Positions 24,089-34,353 of a stretch of DNA of 64,000 nucleotides are shown here, piece by piece. The notes beneath the pieces were generated by a model. That model worked only from the letters and a program-made list of their open reading frames with translations. It ran no database searches and was not told the DNA's origin. Position 1 is the stretch's first letter. Each line of letters opens with the position of its first letter. The translations under genes and the position numbers were made by a program. Source of the DNA: a bacterium (GTDB lineage Bacteria > Desulfobacterota > Deferrisomatia > Deferrisomatales > Deferrisomataceae); contig JALUTY010000007.1 in the NCBI GenBank assembly GCA_027021615.1, positions 1 through 64,000 of the forward strand, given 5' to 3'.

Positions 24089-25108
24089 GTGGCTGGGATC
24101 TGGGTGCGGGCGATCCTGCTGGGGATCTGCCTCGCGGCCGGGGCCCTCGCGGGCCCCGCTTTCCTTCCAGGGGAGGCCGGGCGGTGGGCCGGGCTGGTCG
24201 GCGGCCTGGGGGTGTTCCTGGCCGCCTGGGGGGCGGAGCGGTGGGTGCGCCGTGCGCCGCCCGCGGTGGTGTTCGGCGGCGGGTCCGGGGTGTTCCTGGG
24301 GCTCGTGGCCCTGGCGGCCATGAGGGCGGGGCTCGGGGTAGACGATCCGGTCCTGCTCGTACCCCTCGGCGCGTGCCTGGCCTACCTGGGAGGGGCAGCC
24401 GGGGCCCGGGGCGTGCGGGCGTTTCGTGCGGCCCCAGGCAAGCCGGGGGTGGCGGCGAGCATCACCCCCAAGATCCTTGACACCTCGGCCATCATCGACG
24501 GCCGGGTGGCCGACATGGTGGACCTGGGCTTCATCGGGGGGCCCCTGGTGGTTCCCCAGTTCATCCTGAACGAGGTCCAGGGGATCGCGGACTCCACCGA
24601 CCCCCTAAGGCGGGCGCGGGGCCGGAGGGGGTTGAGCATCCTGGAGCGGCTGCAGGCAATGGAGGGGGTGGAGGTCCGGATCACGGACCAGGACTTCCCC
24701 AAGGTCAAGGCGGTGGACTCCAAGCTCGTTTCTCTGGCCAAGGCGAGCGGGGCCACCCTGATCACGAACGACTTCAACCTGTCGAAAGTTGCGGAGCTTC
24801 AGGGGGTTCGGGTCCTAAACATCAACGAGCTCGCGAACGCTCTGCGGCCGGTGGTCCTGCCCGGCGAGGCGGTGCAGGTCACTCTCCAGAAGGAGGGGAA
24901 GGAGCCGGGGCAGGGGGTGGGGTACCTCGAGGACGGCACCATGGTGGTGGTGGAGCAGGGGAGCGGGCTGATCGGTCAGCCAGTCAAAGCCGTGGTGACC
25001 TCGGTGCTCCAGACCTCGGCCGGCCGGATGATCTTCGCGCGACCCGAGGGAGTGGAACCCGAGGCCGAGGGTGGGAAGCGCCGCAGGGTGTGGAGGCGTA
25101 GGGCGTGA
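24089..25108 (+). CDS. PIN-TRAM membrane protein (YacL-like)
   Basis: 339 aa. Three or four N-terminal hydrophobic helices (about 5-110), then a PIN nuclease domain (PKILDTSAIIDGRVADM near 122-138, with ITDQDFPKVKAVDSKL and LITNDFNLSKVAE acidic sites), then a TRAM RNA-binding domain (GYLEDGTMVVVEQGSGLIGQPVKAVVTSVLQTSAGRMIF). YacL-like proteins are predicted membrane-attached RNases. GTG 24089 lies 2 nt after the carD stop, and its TGA overlaps the ispDF GTG. Confidence 0.9.
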   Translation: MAGIWVRAILLGICLAAGALAGPAFLPGEAGRWAGLVGGLGVFLAAWGAERWVRRAPPAVVFGGGSGVFLGLVALAAMRAGLGVDDPVLLVPLGACLAYLGGAAGARGVRAFRAAPGKPGVAASITPKILDTSAIIDGRVADMVDLGFIGGPLVVPQFILNEVQGIADSTDPLRRARGRRGLSILERLQAMEGVEVRITDQDFPKVKAVDSKLVSLAKASGATLITNDFNLSKVAELQGVRVLNINELANALRPVVLPGEAVQVTLQKEGKEPGQGVGYLEDGTMVVVEQGSGLIGQPVKAVVTSVLQTSAGRMIFARPEGVEPEAEGGKRRRVWRRRA

Positions 25109-26289
25109 CCGCGTGGGGGGTGGTGGCGGCCGGCGGAACCGGCCGCCGCATGGGGTTGGCCGTTCCCAAGCAGTTCCTCAGTTTGGCCGGGGCGCCGATG
25201 TTGGTCCACACGTTGCGCGCGCTGGGCCGGTGGCCCGGGTTCGCGGGGCTGTGTGTCGCAGTGCCGGCCGAGCGGCTGGCCGAGGCGGGGAATCTGGTGG
25301 AGGAGGCTGGCCTCTCCGTGCCGGTCCGGGTCGTGCAGGGTGGCGCCGAGCGGGCCGAGAGCGTGCTCTCCGGGGTGAAGGGGCTCGAGGCCCTGGGGGC
25401 CCGGCCCGGAGATGTGGTGCTCGTACACGACGCGGCCCGACCGTTTCCGCCGGTGGAACGGTTCGACGAGCTGGCGGCCGCCGCCACGCCGGACGGGGCC
25501 CTGCTGGCCGTACCGATGGGGGACACAGTGAAGCGCGCCGATGGGGAGGGCCGAGTCACCGCAACCGTGGACCGCACCGGGCTGTGGCGGGCCCAGACCC
25601 CCCAAGCGTTTCCCTTGGGGCTCCTTGTCGAGGCACTGACCCGGGCCGTGGAACGGGGCCTTCCCCCCACCGACGAGGCAGGTGCGGTGGAGGCCCTGGG
25701 CCGGAGACCTCGGATCGTGGTGGGGGACCCCCGAAACATGAAAATCACGGTGCCGGAGGATCTCGAGATGGCACAGGCCCAGGCGGGAAGGGGGGCGTTT
25801 TCCTTGGGAATCGGGCACGGCTACGACGTGCATCGGCTGGTGGAGGGGCGACCGCTCGTGCTGGGGGGTGTGACGATCCCGTTCGACAAGGGGCTCCTGG
25901 GCCACTCCGACGCGGACGTTCTGGCTCATGCCGTGGGGGATGCGGTGCTCGGGGCCTGCGGCCTGGGGGACCTGGGACGGCACTTTCCCGACACCGATCC
26001 CCGGTGGAAGGGGGCCTCGAGCCTGGTGCTGCTGTCGCGCGTCGCCGAGCTGGCCGCGGCCCACGGATACGGCCTCCAGAAGGTGGATGCCACCCTGGTG
26101 GCCCAGCGACCCAAGGTGGCGGGGTATGTCGCCGAGATGGAGGCCAACCTCTCCCGGGCCCTGGGCCTTCCCGAGGGTGGGGCCACGGTGAAGGCCACCA
26201 CCACCGAGGGCCTCGGGTTCGAGGGCCGCGGGGAGGGGATCTCGGCCCACGCCGTGGCGCTGGCGGGGAAAAGGCCGGGGGGCTTCTAG
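25105..26289 (+). CDS. ispDF: Bifunctional IspD/IspF isoprenoid synthesis enzyme
   Basis: 394-aa fusion for two non-consecutive MEP-pathway steps. IspD (about 1-225) has the CTP-binding AAGGTGRRMGLAVPKQF, VLVHDAARPF and AVPMGDTVKR. IspF (about 230-394) starts GIGHGYDVHRLVEGRPLVLGGV, with metal ligands D and H, and has GHSDADVLAHAVGDAVLG and ATTTEGLGFEGRGEGISAHAVA. GTG 25105 overlaps the preceding TGA by 4 nt. The fused form is common in delta- and epsilonproteobacteria. Confidence 0.95.
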   Translation: MTAWGVVAAGGTGRRMGLAVPKQFLSLAGAPMLVHTLRALGRWPGFAGLCVAVPAERLAEAGNLVEEAGLSVPVRVVQGGAERAESVLSGVKGLEALGARPGDVVLVHDAARPFPPVERFDELAAAATPDGALLAVPMGDTVKRADGEGRVTATVDRTGLWRAQTPQAFPLGLLVEALTRAVERGLPPTDEAGAVEALGRRPRIVVGDPRNMKITVPEDLEMAQAQAGRGAFSLGIGHGYDVHRLVEGRPLVLGGVTIPFDKGLLGHSDADVLAHAVGDAVLGACGLGDLGRHFPDTDPRWKGASSLVLLSRVAELAAAHGYGLQKVDATLVAQRPKVAGYVAEMEANLSRALGLPEGGATVKATTTEGLGFEGRGEGISAHAVALAGKRPGGF

Positions 26290-26325
26290 GGGTGGGGGTA
26301 CCCGCCTCCTGCCGGGAGCGAAGCG

Positions 26326-26366
26326 TCCCAACGTCCTGCCGTTCCAACGTCCCAACGTCCCAACCT
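26326..26366. repeat. cgtcccaac repeat tract
   Basis: Four imperfect copies of cgtcccaac/gttccaac in 41 nt, between ispDF and the acyl-CoA synthetase gene. No gene here. Confidence 0.5.
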
Positions 26367-26386
26367 TACCCAAGGAGGCACGAACC

Positions 26387-28039
26387 GTGAGCGATCTCAC
26401 CGTTGCCCGTACCCCCTCGGCCTACGACTACCCGCTGTTGATCAAGCACCTCTGGCACGCTCCCCTCGTGAACACCCCGGACCAGGAGATCGTGTACCGG
26501 GACGTGCGGCGGATGACCTACCGCGAGCTTCGGGAGCGGGTGGGCCGCCTGGCCTCGGCGCTGGCCGGGCTCGGGGTGAAGCCGGGGGACACTGTGGCCG
26601 TGATGGACTGGGACAGCCACCGGTACCTGGAGTGCTTCTACGCAGTGCCCATGATGGGCGCGGTTCTCCACACCGTGAACGTACGGTTATCGCCCGAGCA
26701 GATCCTGTACACGATCAATCACGCCGAGGACGACGTGATCCTGGTGCACGCGGATTTCGTGCCGGCGATCGAGGCCGTCCAGGAGCGGATCGAGCGACCG
26801 GTTCGGTTCGTGCTGCTGACCGACGATGGCGGGCGACCCGAAAGCCCGGTGGAGTTCTCGGCCGAGTACGAGGAGATGGTGGCCGGCGCCGACCCCGGCT
26901 ACGAGTTCCCGGACCTGGACGAGAACACCCGGGCCACCACCTTCTACACCACCGGAACCACGGGCCTACCTAAGGGTGTGTACTTCAGCCACCGCCAGCT
27001 GGTGCTCCACACCCTGGCGGTCACGGCCGCGCTCGCCATGCCTCCGGTTCAGGGACGGTTCCACCGGGACGACGTGTACATGCCCATCACCCCCATGTTC
27101 CACGTCCACGCCTGGGGCATCCCCTACGTGGCGTTGGTCTTAGGGGTCAAGCAGGTGTACCCGGGTCGGTACGCGCCGAACGTGCTGCTCCGGCTCATCC
27201 AGACCGAGGGCGTGACGTTCAGCCACTGCGTGCCCACCATCCTCCACATGCTCCTCTCGAGCCCTGCGGCCCGGAACGTGGACCTGTCGGGGTGGAAGGT
27301 GATCATCGGCGGATCCGCCCTGCCACAGGGGTTGTGCCAGACGGCGCTGGCGCGGGGGATCGACATCTACACCGGCTACGGCATGAGCGAGACCTGCCCG
27401 GTTCTGACCCTGGCGCAGCTCGACCGGGAGGCTCTGGAGCTGCCCCCCGAGGAGCAGGCCGTGCTGCGGTGCAAGACGGGGCGACCGATCCCGCTTGTGG
27501 ATCTGAAGATCATGGACGAGGAGCTGAACGAGCTGCCGCGGGACGGGACGAGCGCCGGGGAGATCGTGGTGCGGGCCCCGTGGTTGACCCAGGGGTACCT
27601 GAAGGACCCGGCCAACTCGGAGAACCTGTGGCGGGGCGGTTATCTCCATACCGGCGACGTGGCCGTGCAGGGCCCCGACGGGTACGTGAAGATCACCGAT
27701 CGCATCAAGGACGTGATCAAGTCGGGAGGCGAGTGGATCTCGTCCCTGGACATCGAGGACCTGATCTCCAAGGTCGAGGGGGTGAGCGAGTGCGCCGTGA
27801 TCGGGGTGCCCGATCCGAAGTGGGGCGAGCGGCCCCTGGCCCTGGTGGTGCCGAGGCCCGGTCACGAGGATCGGCTGGGCGCGGCCCAGATCCAAGAGCT
27901 CCTGAAGGGATACGCCGAGAAGGGCGTGATCTCCCGCTACGCTGTGCCCGAGCGGGTCGTGTTCGTGGACGCCATCGCCAAGACCAGCGTGGGCAAGGTC
28001 GACAAGAAGACTCTCCGGGCCCGGTACGCCGAGGCCTGA
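26387..28039 (+). CDS. Acyl-CoA synthetase (medium/long-chain, AlkK-like)
   Basis: 550-aa AMP-forming fatty-acyl-CoA ligase. P-loop TTFYTTGTTGLPKGVYFSHRQ, the ITPMFHVHAWGIPY segment, YTGYGMSETCPVLT, YLHTGDVAVQGPDGYVKITDRIKDVIKSGGEWIS, and the catalytic lysine in KTSVGKVDKKTLR. It resembles the AlkK-type medium-chain ligases more than the FadD at 19-21 kb. GTG 26387 follows AAGGAGGCACGAACC. It probably has its own promoter in the 97-nt gap after ispDF, which contains repeats. Confidence 0.92.
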   Translation: MSDLTVARTPSAYDYPLLIKHLWHAPLVNTPDQEIVYRDVRRMTYRELRERVGRLASALAGLGVKPGDTVAVMDWDSHRYLECFYAVPMMGAVLHTVNVRLSPEQILYTINHAEDDVILVHADFVPAIEAVQERIERPVRFVLLTDDGGRPESPVEFSAEYEEMVAGADPGYEFPDLDENTRATTFYTTGTTGLPKGVYFSHRQLVLHTLAVTAALAMPPVQGRFHRDDVYMPITPMFHVHAWGIPYVALVLGVKQVYPGRYAPNVLLRLIQTEGVTFSHCVPTILHMLLSSPAARNVDLSGWKVIIGGSALPQGLCQTALARGIDIYTGYGMSETCPVLTLAQLDREALELPPEEQAVLRCKTGRPIPLVDLKIMDEELNELPRDGTSAGEIVVRAPWLTQGYLKDPANSENLWRGGYLHTGDVAVQGPDGYVKITDRIKDVIKSGGEWISSLDIEDLISKVEGVSECAVIGVPDPKWGERPLALVVPRPGHEDRLGAAQIQELLKGYAEKGVISRYAVPERVVFVDAIAKTSVGKVDKKTLRARYAEA

Positions 28040-28159
28040 GGGCAAAAGAGGCGGACTCGAGGGTTCCCAGGAGTCCCCAACGGCAAGGGTGGCTTGTGGT
28101 GGTCCGGCCCCATGCCCCCCGAGGCTTTGGCGTCGGGGCCAAGGAGCCGCCCCGGCGAG

Positions 28160-28200
28160 CCCCAAAAGGGCGGCCCGGGCTGCGCACAGGCCCGGGCCGC
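28160..28200. terminator. Bidirectional terminator
   Basis: Perfect 11-bp stem GCGGCCCGGGC/GCCCGGGCCGC (28170-28180, 28190-28200). On the minus strand it is followed by CCTTTTGGGG, so it best serves the SLOG-like gene to its right. It also lies downstream of the acyl-CoA synthetase. Confidence 0.7.
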
Positions 28201-28226
28201 TTCGTCCAGGGAAGGAAGGCCGGCGC

Positions 28227-28775
<549 letters not shown>

Positions 28776-28878
28776 TTTGCGATCCTTCCACCCCCGCTCC
28801 GTGAGGCAGGAGTGCCGAGTTCGTGGAAAAGGCGGCCGTTTATACAGACCCGGGGCGTCCGGGTCAAGGGAAAAAATC

Positions 28879-29376
28879 TCACGGCCCGGAGGCCGGTCGT
28901 TTCGGCCCCAGCCACCTGCGGATCTCCGCCTCCAGCACCTCCCCCTCCACGAACCCCTCCCGTCGGCTGACCACCCGGCCCCTGCGGTTGATCAACACGG
29001 TGGTGGGCAGGGCCACGACCCGGTAGCTGCTTTTCACCTCGGCGGTTCCGCGGACCACCGGGTAGGGGACGGGGTTCTTGCGCAGGAACCGCTCCAGGGG
29101 CTCGGGCCGGGCGTCGAGACTCACGCCGAGGACCTGGAACCCCAGGGGGCCCAGCTCCTTCTGCAGCCGGGAGAGTTCGGGGATCTCCCACCGGCACTGA
29201 GGACACCAGCTGGCCCAGAAGTCCACGAGCACGACCTTGCCCCGCAGCTCGGCCAGGCGCGCCTCCAGGCATGCCTGGCCGCAGGTCTCCGCGGCCGGGG
29301 CCGCGGTGCCCGCCAGCAGGCAGACCAGGCCGGCGGCCAATAGGAACCGGCGGAAACGGCGCGGCCACTCGGGCAT
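28879..29376 (-). CDS. TlpA/ResA-like thioredoxin-fold protein
   Basis: 165 aa with an N-terminal signal peptide or anchor (FLLAAGLVCLLAGTAAPAA) and a periplasmic thioredoxin fold. The redox motif is WCPQC (57-61), and the cis-proline region is VVALPTTVLINRRG. An extra pair, CGQAC, sits near residue 32-36 before the fold. It likely reduces disulfides in periplasmic proteins, for example during cytochrome c maturation. ATG 29376 follows GGGAGGCAGC. Confidence 0.88.
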   Translation of the reverse strand: MPEWPRRFRRFLLAAGLVCLLAGTAAPAAETCGQACLEARLAELRGKVVLVDFWASWCPQCRWEIPELSRLQKELGPLGFQVLGVSLDARPEPLERFLRKNPVPYPVVRGTAEVKSSYRVVALPTTVLINRRGRVVSRREGFVEGEVLEAEIRRWLGPKRPASGP

Positions 29377-29392
29377 GCTGCCTCCCAGTAAC

Positions 29393-29685
29393 TTCCGCTA
29401 GGAGGCTGGGAGGCTAGGAGGCTTGAAAACCTCTCGGATTCCCACACCTTCTAGGAATCACCATGCCTCTTCGCCTCGACTGCACGGTCCGGGGGGCATG
29501 GGGCCTGCTGGAGCGCCGGGCGCGGCTCCTTGGCTCGCCGCGCCCCCCCGAACATCTGTAGTTTTGTCGAACTCCAGGACCATCCGCTGTCTCCGCCCGG
29601 ACAGACTGCTCAGACAACGGCATGCGAAGGCGCGGCGATCGGATGCTGCACTCGCGCCTGGCCGGAAGCAGGCTCCATGCCCCGC
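29393..29685. repeat. Long imperfect palindromic repeat, copy A
   Basis: This gene-free 317-nt gap is mostly one repeat. Its left part (29393-29433) reads ttccgctaggaggctggg...gaggcttgaaaacctc and recurs at 58.56 kb. The core is a hairpin: GGGGCATGGGGCCTGC (29493-29508) pairs with GCAGGCTCCATGCCCC (29668-29683). The inner arms also pair (ggctcgccgcgcc near 29545 with ggcgcggcgatc near 29629). The core matches copy B at 36.4-36.7 kb. It lies after the 3' end of the receiver gene and before the TlpA gene. No coding sequence is supported. Confidence 0.75.
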
Positions 29686-29693
29686 AGGGCAAC

Positions 29694-30086
29694 CTACCGC
29701 GGCTCGGGTGTTTGTCCAGCCTCGGGGGGCAGGTCCAGCATCTCCCGAACCACGGCCGTTAGCTGATCGAGCCGGAACGGCTTTCCGAGAAATCGATCGG
29801 CGCCTGCTCGCACGGCGCGCTCCGGGACGTCCGGGTGGACCTCCACGGAGATCACCAGGATGGGAACGGTGCAGGTCTCGGGTTGGCGTCGCAGCTCCCG
29901 GATCAGGGAGAAGCCGTGCTCCTCCGGCATCACGAGGTCGGTTACAACCAGGTCGAACGGACCGGGCCGGCGCAGGGCCTGAGCGGGGTTGGCGGCCTCG
30001 GCGATCTCGAGACCGAAGGACCTCTCGAGAACGGTGCCCACGATCTCGCGGATCGTGGAGGAGTCGTCCACCACCAGCGCTCTCAA
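29694..30086 (-). CDS. Single-domain response regulator (CheY-like)
   Basis: 130-aa receiver domain without an output domain. Acidic pocket VVDDSS (D7, D8), phosphoacceptor D50 in VVTDLVMPE, and the conserved lysine in LGKPF (K102). TTG 30086 is the only suitable start, behind AAGGGGGAACG; it overlaps the stop of the upstream hydrolase gene. The kinase partner is not in the window. It may pass a signal by protein contact. Confidence 0.88.
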   Translation of the reverse strand: MRALVVDDSSTIREIVGTVLERSFGLEIAEAANPAQALRRPGPFDLVVTDLVMPEEHGFSLIRELRRQPETCTVPILVISVEVHPDVPERAVRAGADRFLGKPFRLDQLTAVVREMLDLPPEAGQTPEPR

Positions 30087-31018
30087 GGTCGTTCCCCCTT
30101 GCGGATGTGCGGGATACCCGGGTCGGGCGCGTTCTCCTCTGTTGCCGGATCGGCCCTAGATGACGGTCTCTTGAGCCCCGCGGTCCTTCCGGAAGGGGGA
30201 CCGGAAACGAGGTCGAGGAATCTCTCCCACGCATCCCAGTAGGCGTCTCCCCCTACGAAGGCGGGGTCGTCGTGGCCAGCCCCGACCACGGTGCGAAAGG
30301 TCTTGGGGCCTGCATAGTGATCGTACACCCGCCACGCCATGCCGATGGGCACCACCCGATCCTTGTCCCCGTGAAGGAACAAGGCAGGCACCTTTTGGCG
30401 GGCGGCAGCCGCCAGATTGTCCCACATCTCGACCAGCCTGCGGCGAAACGGCCAGGACAACAACGGGTAGTGGAGCCGGGCCAACTCCTCGACCCGCGTG
30501 AACGTCCCCTCCAGCACGAGCCCGTCCGGAGCGTACCGGAGGGCGGCGTGGAGGGCCACGGCGGCGCCAAGGCTGCGCCCGAAGAAGACCACGGGTCCCC
30601 GCACCCGGCTGCGAGCCTCCCGAAGTGCACAGCCGGCGTCCCCGACCAGACCCGGCTGGGAAGGACGTCCCGAGCTGGTGCCATACCCCCGGTACTCCAA
30701 GGCGAGAATCGGCAGTCCCAGCCGCTCGGCAAACCGCTGGATCAGGTCCACCCGGTCGGACAGGCCCCCGGCGTTTCCGTGCAGGAAGACGATGGCAGGT
30801 CCGTCCCGCTTGCCGGGGATCCACCACGCGTGCAGACGCGTGCCGTCATCCGCCTCCAGCGTCAGATCCTCGTAGTCCACCCCACGGGACGCGGGCGTGG
30901 CCGCAGAGGTGGAGCGGGGCTGGTACACCCAGCTGTCCACCCATCGTCCGCATCCATTCAGGAGCAGCGCCAGGCTTAGCGCCCCCAACGAAAGGGCAAG
31001 CAGCGATCCCTGGATCAT
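30083..31018 (-). CDS. Alpha/beta-hydrolase lipoprotein (BEM46-like)
   Basis: 311 aa from ATG 31018. The N-terminal hydrophobic segment ends in LALLLNGC, a probable lipobox. The hydrolase fold shows FLHGNAGGLSDR (oxyanion), YRGYGTSSGRPSQPGL, the nucleophile elbow FFGRSLGAAVA, the acid in HGDKDRVVP, and the histidine in VGAGHDDP. It resembles the BEM46/ABHD13 group of serine hydrolases with unknown substrates. A longer frame from 31207 would overlap the divergent SNF2 promoter region and is not used. It is coupled to the receiver gene by 4 nt. Confidence 0.8.
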   Translation of the reverse strand: MIQGSLLALSLGALSLALLLNGCGRWVDSWVYQPRSTSAATPASRGVDYEDLTLEADDGTRLHAWWIPGKRDGPAIVFLHGNAGGLSDRVDLIQRFAERLGLPILALEYRGYGTSSGRPSQPGLVGDAGCALREARSRVRGPVVFFGRSLGAAVALHAALRYAPDGLVLEGTFTRVEELARLHYPLLSWPFRRRLVEMWDNLAAAARQKVPALFLHGDKDRVVPIGMAWRVYDHYAGPKTFRTVVGAGHDDPAFVGGDAYWDAWERFLDLVSGPPSGRTAGLKRPSSRADPATEENAPDPGIPHIRKGERP

Positions 31019-31215
31019 GGGCCTCCACAGGAGCCGGAAGGGAAGGGCGGCGTCAGTTGTCGAGATCGGGCGGTACACGCGTTGTCTCGCATCCCCATGT
31101 CTTCTAGCATAGAGGGTTCCGCCCTTCGAGCAAACCGGGCGGAGGCCGCCGCTGCCCGCCGGGCGCGCCCGTGCGGGTGGCGAGCCCACAGGAGAAGAAT
31201 GGGGCATCTTCCGCG

Positions 31216-34200
31216 ATGACCGAACGTTGGATCGATCCGTCCCGGATCCTTAGCACCCTCAAGCGCAGGGCCCGGGTTTCCCCCGACGCGGCTGGCCGTG
31301 TGGAAGGGTTCGAGGAGCTTTGGGAACCTGACGAGGCCCGAGCGAAGGGGTTGGTGACCGTGCCCGGCGGCCCCCCGGTCGAGGTGGCCCTCCGGGTCAC
31401 CCCGACCCGGGTGGAAGGGGAGTGCCCCTGCGGGGCGCGGGCATGGCCGTGTGTGCATCTGCTCTTGCTGGCCCGGAACTGGGCGGCGCGGCCCCGCGCG
31501 CCGGAGGAACCCCGCGGGAGCTGGCGTAACTGGATCGAAGATCTGCTCGGAACGAAGCGCCCCGACGCCGTGGATCGGGCCCTGGTGCACTGGATCGAGC
31601 CGGTGCCGAGTCAGGAGGGCACAGGCCTGGCCCTACACTGGCGCGTTCATAAAATAAGGCTTGGCGAGGTGGGGCCGGGCCGGGTCGTGCGGTGGGAGCG
31701 GCTCGCCGAAGCCGCTGACGAGGCCGGTAGCCCGGGGGACAGGGAGGTACTGCGTCGGGTGGAGGGATTGTTGGCGGCCGGGGCCGAGCGGGCCGGGCCG
31801 GGCGTGCGGGTGGGCCCCAGGGACGTGGACCCGTTGCTGCGCAGCCTGGCCCAAGCCAGTCGGGTGTACGACCAGAGGTCCCGGTCGCTCCTGCGGATCG
31901 AGGACCGACCGGCCCGGATCGGGCTGCGCACCGAGGGATCGAGCTCCGGCTTTCGCCTGCGGGCCGGGCTGAAGGGGCTGAAAAAACGTTCCGTGCTCGT
32001 GCTGGGGGACGGCCCGCCCTGGGTGCTGGCTGAGGGGGAGCTGCGGCCGGTGGTGGGCGTACGGGGGGGAGCGGCCCTGGCCCGGCTCCTGGACGAGGGG
32101 GTCTTGTTGGGGGAGGAAGACATTCCATCCCTGGTGGGCGCGGTGGCCGCGGAGCTGGAGGAGCGGGGAGTCCCCGTGGACCTCGGTGGGCTGCGGTCCC
32201 GCCGCCTGGTGCTGGACGAACGGCCCAAGCCCCGTCTGTATCTGGAAGAGACGGCCGGCCGGCTCTGGGGCCGACTCGGGTTCCGGTACGGCGACGTGGA
32301 GATCGCGGCATCCAACCCGGATCCCATGCCCCGGGTCACCCTGGGGACGCAGCGGGTGTTTGTCCGGCGGGATATGGACTCGGAGTTCTCCCACACCCAG
32401 GACCTGGACCGGGCCGGGCTGCGGCCGGTGGAGCCTGGCCTGTTCAGCGCCGAAGGCGAGGCGGCCCTCGCCTTCATGACCGAGGGGCTGCTCCGGCTGG
32501 GGGAAGGCTGGGAGGTTCTGGGGGCGGAGAGCCTAGTGCGTTGGCGGGTTCGGGCCAAGCCGGTGGTGCTCCGGGTGAGGGTCCGGTCCGGTGTGGACTG
32601 GTTCGAGGTGGAGGCAGAAGCCGGGGCCGAGGGGCACGGGGTGCCCTTGGAACGGCTGTTGGAGGCGCTCCGGACCGGGGCCCGGTTCGTGCGCTTAAGC
32701 GACGGTTCGTACGGACGCATCGCGGAGGCCCTTCGGGAGAGGGGACTGCGGGGGCTGGAGGACCTGCGCCTGCGACACGGGCGGGCCCGACTCCCTCTCC
32801 ACATGGGCCCCGTGTTGGACGAGGTGGCCGAAGCGGCCGCCGACGTGGACTGGGAGAAGGGCTCCCGAGGCTGGGCCCGGATCCTCGAATCGTTGGAGAT
32901 GGCGTCCAAGGGGCTCCCACCCGAGGTGCCGGGGCTCCAGGCCCGGCTGCGGCCGTACCAGGCCCAGGGGGTACGTTGGCTGGTCACGTTGGGTGAGGTG
33001 GGCTGCGGCGCGGCCCTGGCAGACGACATGGGACTGGGAAAAACTCTCCAAGCCCTGGCGGCCGTGGCGGTGGACGTGGGGCGCGGCCGGCCCGGACCGA
33101 ACTTGGTGGTGGCCCCGACCTCGGTGGTCCCCAACTGGGAGGCCGAGGCAGGCCGTTTTCTGCCTGGCTTGCGCGTCCTGCGCCACCACGGCGGTGACCG
33201 GACGGACAGCCCCCAGGGCCTGCTGGAGGCCGACCTCGTGGTCACGAGTTACGCGTTGCTCCGACGGGACCGAGCGATGCTGGAGCAGGTGGAATGGAAC
33301 TGGGTGATCCTGGACGAGGCCCAGGCCGTGAAGAATCCGGACACCCAGACGGCTCGAGCCGCCCGCGCCCTGCGGGCGAGAAAGCGGGCCGCCCTCACAG
33401 GGACCCCGCTCGAAAACCATCTGGGAGAGATCTGGAGCCTGTTCCAGTTTCTGAACCCCGGTCTCCTCGGAAGCCAGAGGGCGTTCGTCCGGAGGTTTGT
33501 CCAGCCGGTGGTGGAGGGCGACCCCCAGGCTTCGGAGACGCTCCGACGTCGCATCGCGCCGTTCGTGCTCCGTCGGCTCAAGGAGCAGGTGGAACCCGAG
33601 CTGCCCCCGAAGGTGGAGTCGGTGGTGTGGTGCGACATGGATCCGGAGCAGGAGGCGTTCTACCGAAGCCTGCTCGACGCCAGCCGACAGCGTGTGCTGC
33701 AGGACATCCGCCGCAGGGGGCTCGAGCAGGCCCGGTTTTCAGTGCTCGAGGCCCTCCTGCGGCTGCGCCAAGCCTGTTGTCTGCCGGAGCTGCTACCCGG
33801 GGGGATCGGTGGAGGCATACCTTCTGCAAAGTTCGAGCGATTCAAGGATGTTGTGACCGAAATCTTCGAGGAGGGGCACAGGGTTTTGGTGTTCAGCCAG
33901 TTCACCCAGGTCCTGTCGCGGCTGCGTAGCTGGTTTCGGGAGACCGGGGTGGAGCACCTGTACCTGGACGGCCGGACCCGCCGGCGCGAGGACAAGGTAC
34001 GGCAGTTTCAGGAAGACGAGTCCGTGCGTGCGTTTTTGATCAGCCTGAAGGCCGGAGGGGCCGGTTTGAACCTCACCGGCGCCGACTACGTGATCCTGTT
34101 CGACCCCTGGTGGAACCCGGCGGTGGAGGAGCAGGCCACCGATCGGGTCCACCGCATCGGCCAGACGCGGAAGGTGTTCGCCTATCGGCTGGTAGTTCGC

Positions 34201-34353
34201 GGGACCGTTGAGGAGAAGATCCTCGAGCTTCAAGCCCGGAAGAAGGAGCTGGTGGATGACCTGCTTCGGCCAGAGAACCCCGCCGCTCTGACGGAGGACG
34301 CGGTTTGGGAGCTGCTCGGGGGGGCCCCTGGGCTGGAAGGAAGAACCCCCTAG
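31216..34353 (+). CDS. SWIM-zinc-finger SNF2-family ATPase
   Basis: 1045-aa bacterial Swi2/Snf2 protein. N-terminal SWIM finger CPCGARAWPCVHLLLLA (about 76-92), a long middle region, then the two-lobe motor: ADDMGLGKTLQALA (motif I), ILDEAQAVKN (II), ALTGTPLENHLGEIW (III), VFSQFTQVL (IV), SLKAGGAGLNLTGADYVILFDPWWNPAVEEQ (V) and DRVHRIGQTRKV (VI). Such proteins translocate on double-stranded DNA; the cellular role of bacterial SWIM-SNF2 forms is not settled. ATG 31216 starts near the family start; GTG 31171 is an alternative. Divergent from the hydrolase gene. Confidence 0.92.
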   Translation: MTERWIDPSRILSTLKRRARVSPDAAGRVEGFEELWEPDEARAKGLVTVPGGPPVEVALRVTPTRVEGECPCGARAWPCVHLLLLARNWAARPRAPEEPRGSWRNWIEDLLGTKRPDAVDRALVHWIEPVPSQEGTGLALHWRVHKIRLGEVGPGRVVRWERLAEAADEAGSPGDREVLRRVEGLLAAGAERAGPGVRVGPRDVDPLLRSLAQASRVYDQRSRSLLRIEDRPARIGLRTEGSSSGFRLRAGLKGLKKRSVLVLGDGPPWVLAEGELRPVVGVRGGAALARLLDEGVLLGEEDIPSLVGAVAAELEERGVPVDLGGLRSRRLVLDERPKPRLYLEETAGRLWGRLGFRYGDVEIAASNPDPMPRVTLGTQRVFVRRDMDSEFSHTQDLDRAGLRPVEPGLFSAEGEAALAFMTEGLLRLGEGWEVLGAESLVRWRVRAKPVVLRVRVRSGVDWFEVEAEAGAEGHGVPLERLLEALRTGARFVRLSDGSYGRIAEALRERGLRGLEDLRLRHGRARLPLHMGPVLDEVAEAAADVDWEKGSRGWARILESLEMASKGLPPEVPGLQARLRPYQAQGVRWLVTLGEVGCGAALADDMGLGKTLQALAAVAVDVGRGRPGPNLVVAPTSVVPNWEAEAGRFLPGLRVLRHHGGDRTDSPQGLLEADLVVTSYALLRRDRAMLEQVEWNWVILDEAQAVKNPDTQTARAARALRARKRAALTGTPLENHLGEIWSLFQFLNPGLLGSQRAFVRRFVQPVVEGDPQASETLRRRIAPFVLRRLKEQVEPELPPKVESVVWCDMDPEQEAFYRSLLDASRQRVLQDIRRRGLEQARFSVLEALLRLRQACCLPELLPGGIGGGIPSAKFERFKDVVTEIFEEGHRVLVFSQFTQVLSRLRSWFRETGVEHLYLDGRTRRREDKVRQFQEDESVRAFLISLKAGGAGLNLTGADYVILFDPWWNPAVEEQATDRVHRIGQTRKVFAYRLVVRGTVEEKILELQARKKELVDDLLRPENPAALTEDAVWELLGGAPGLEGRTP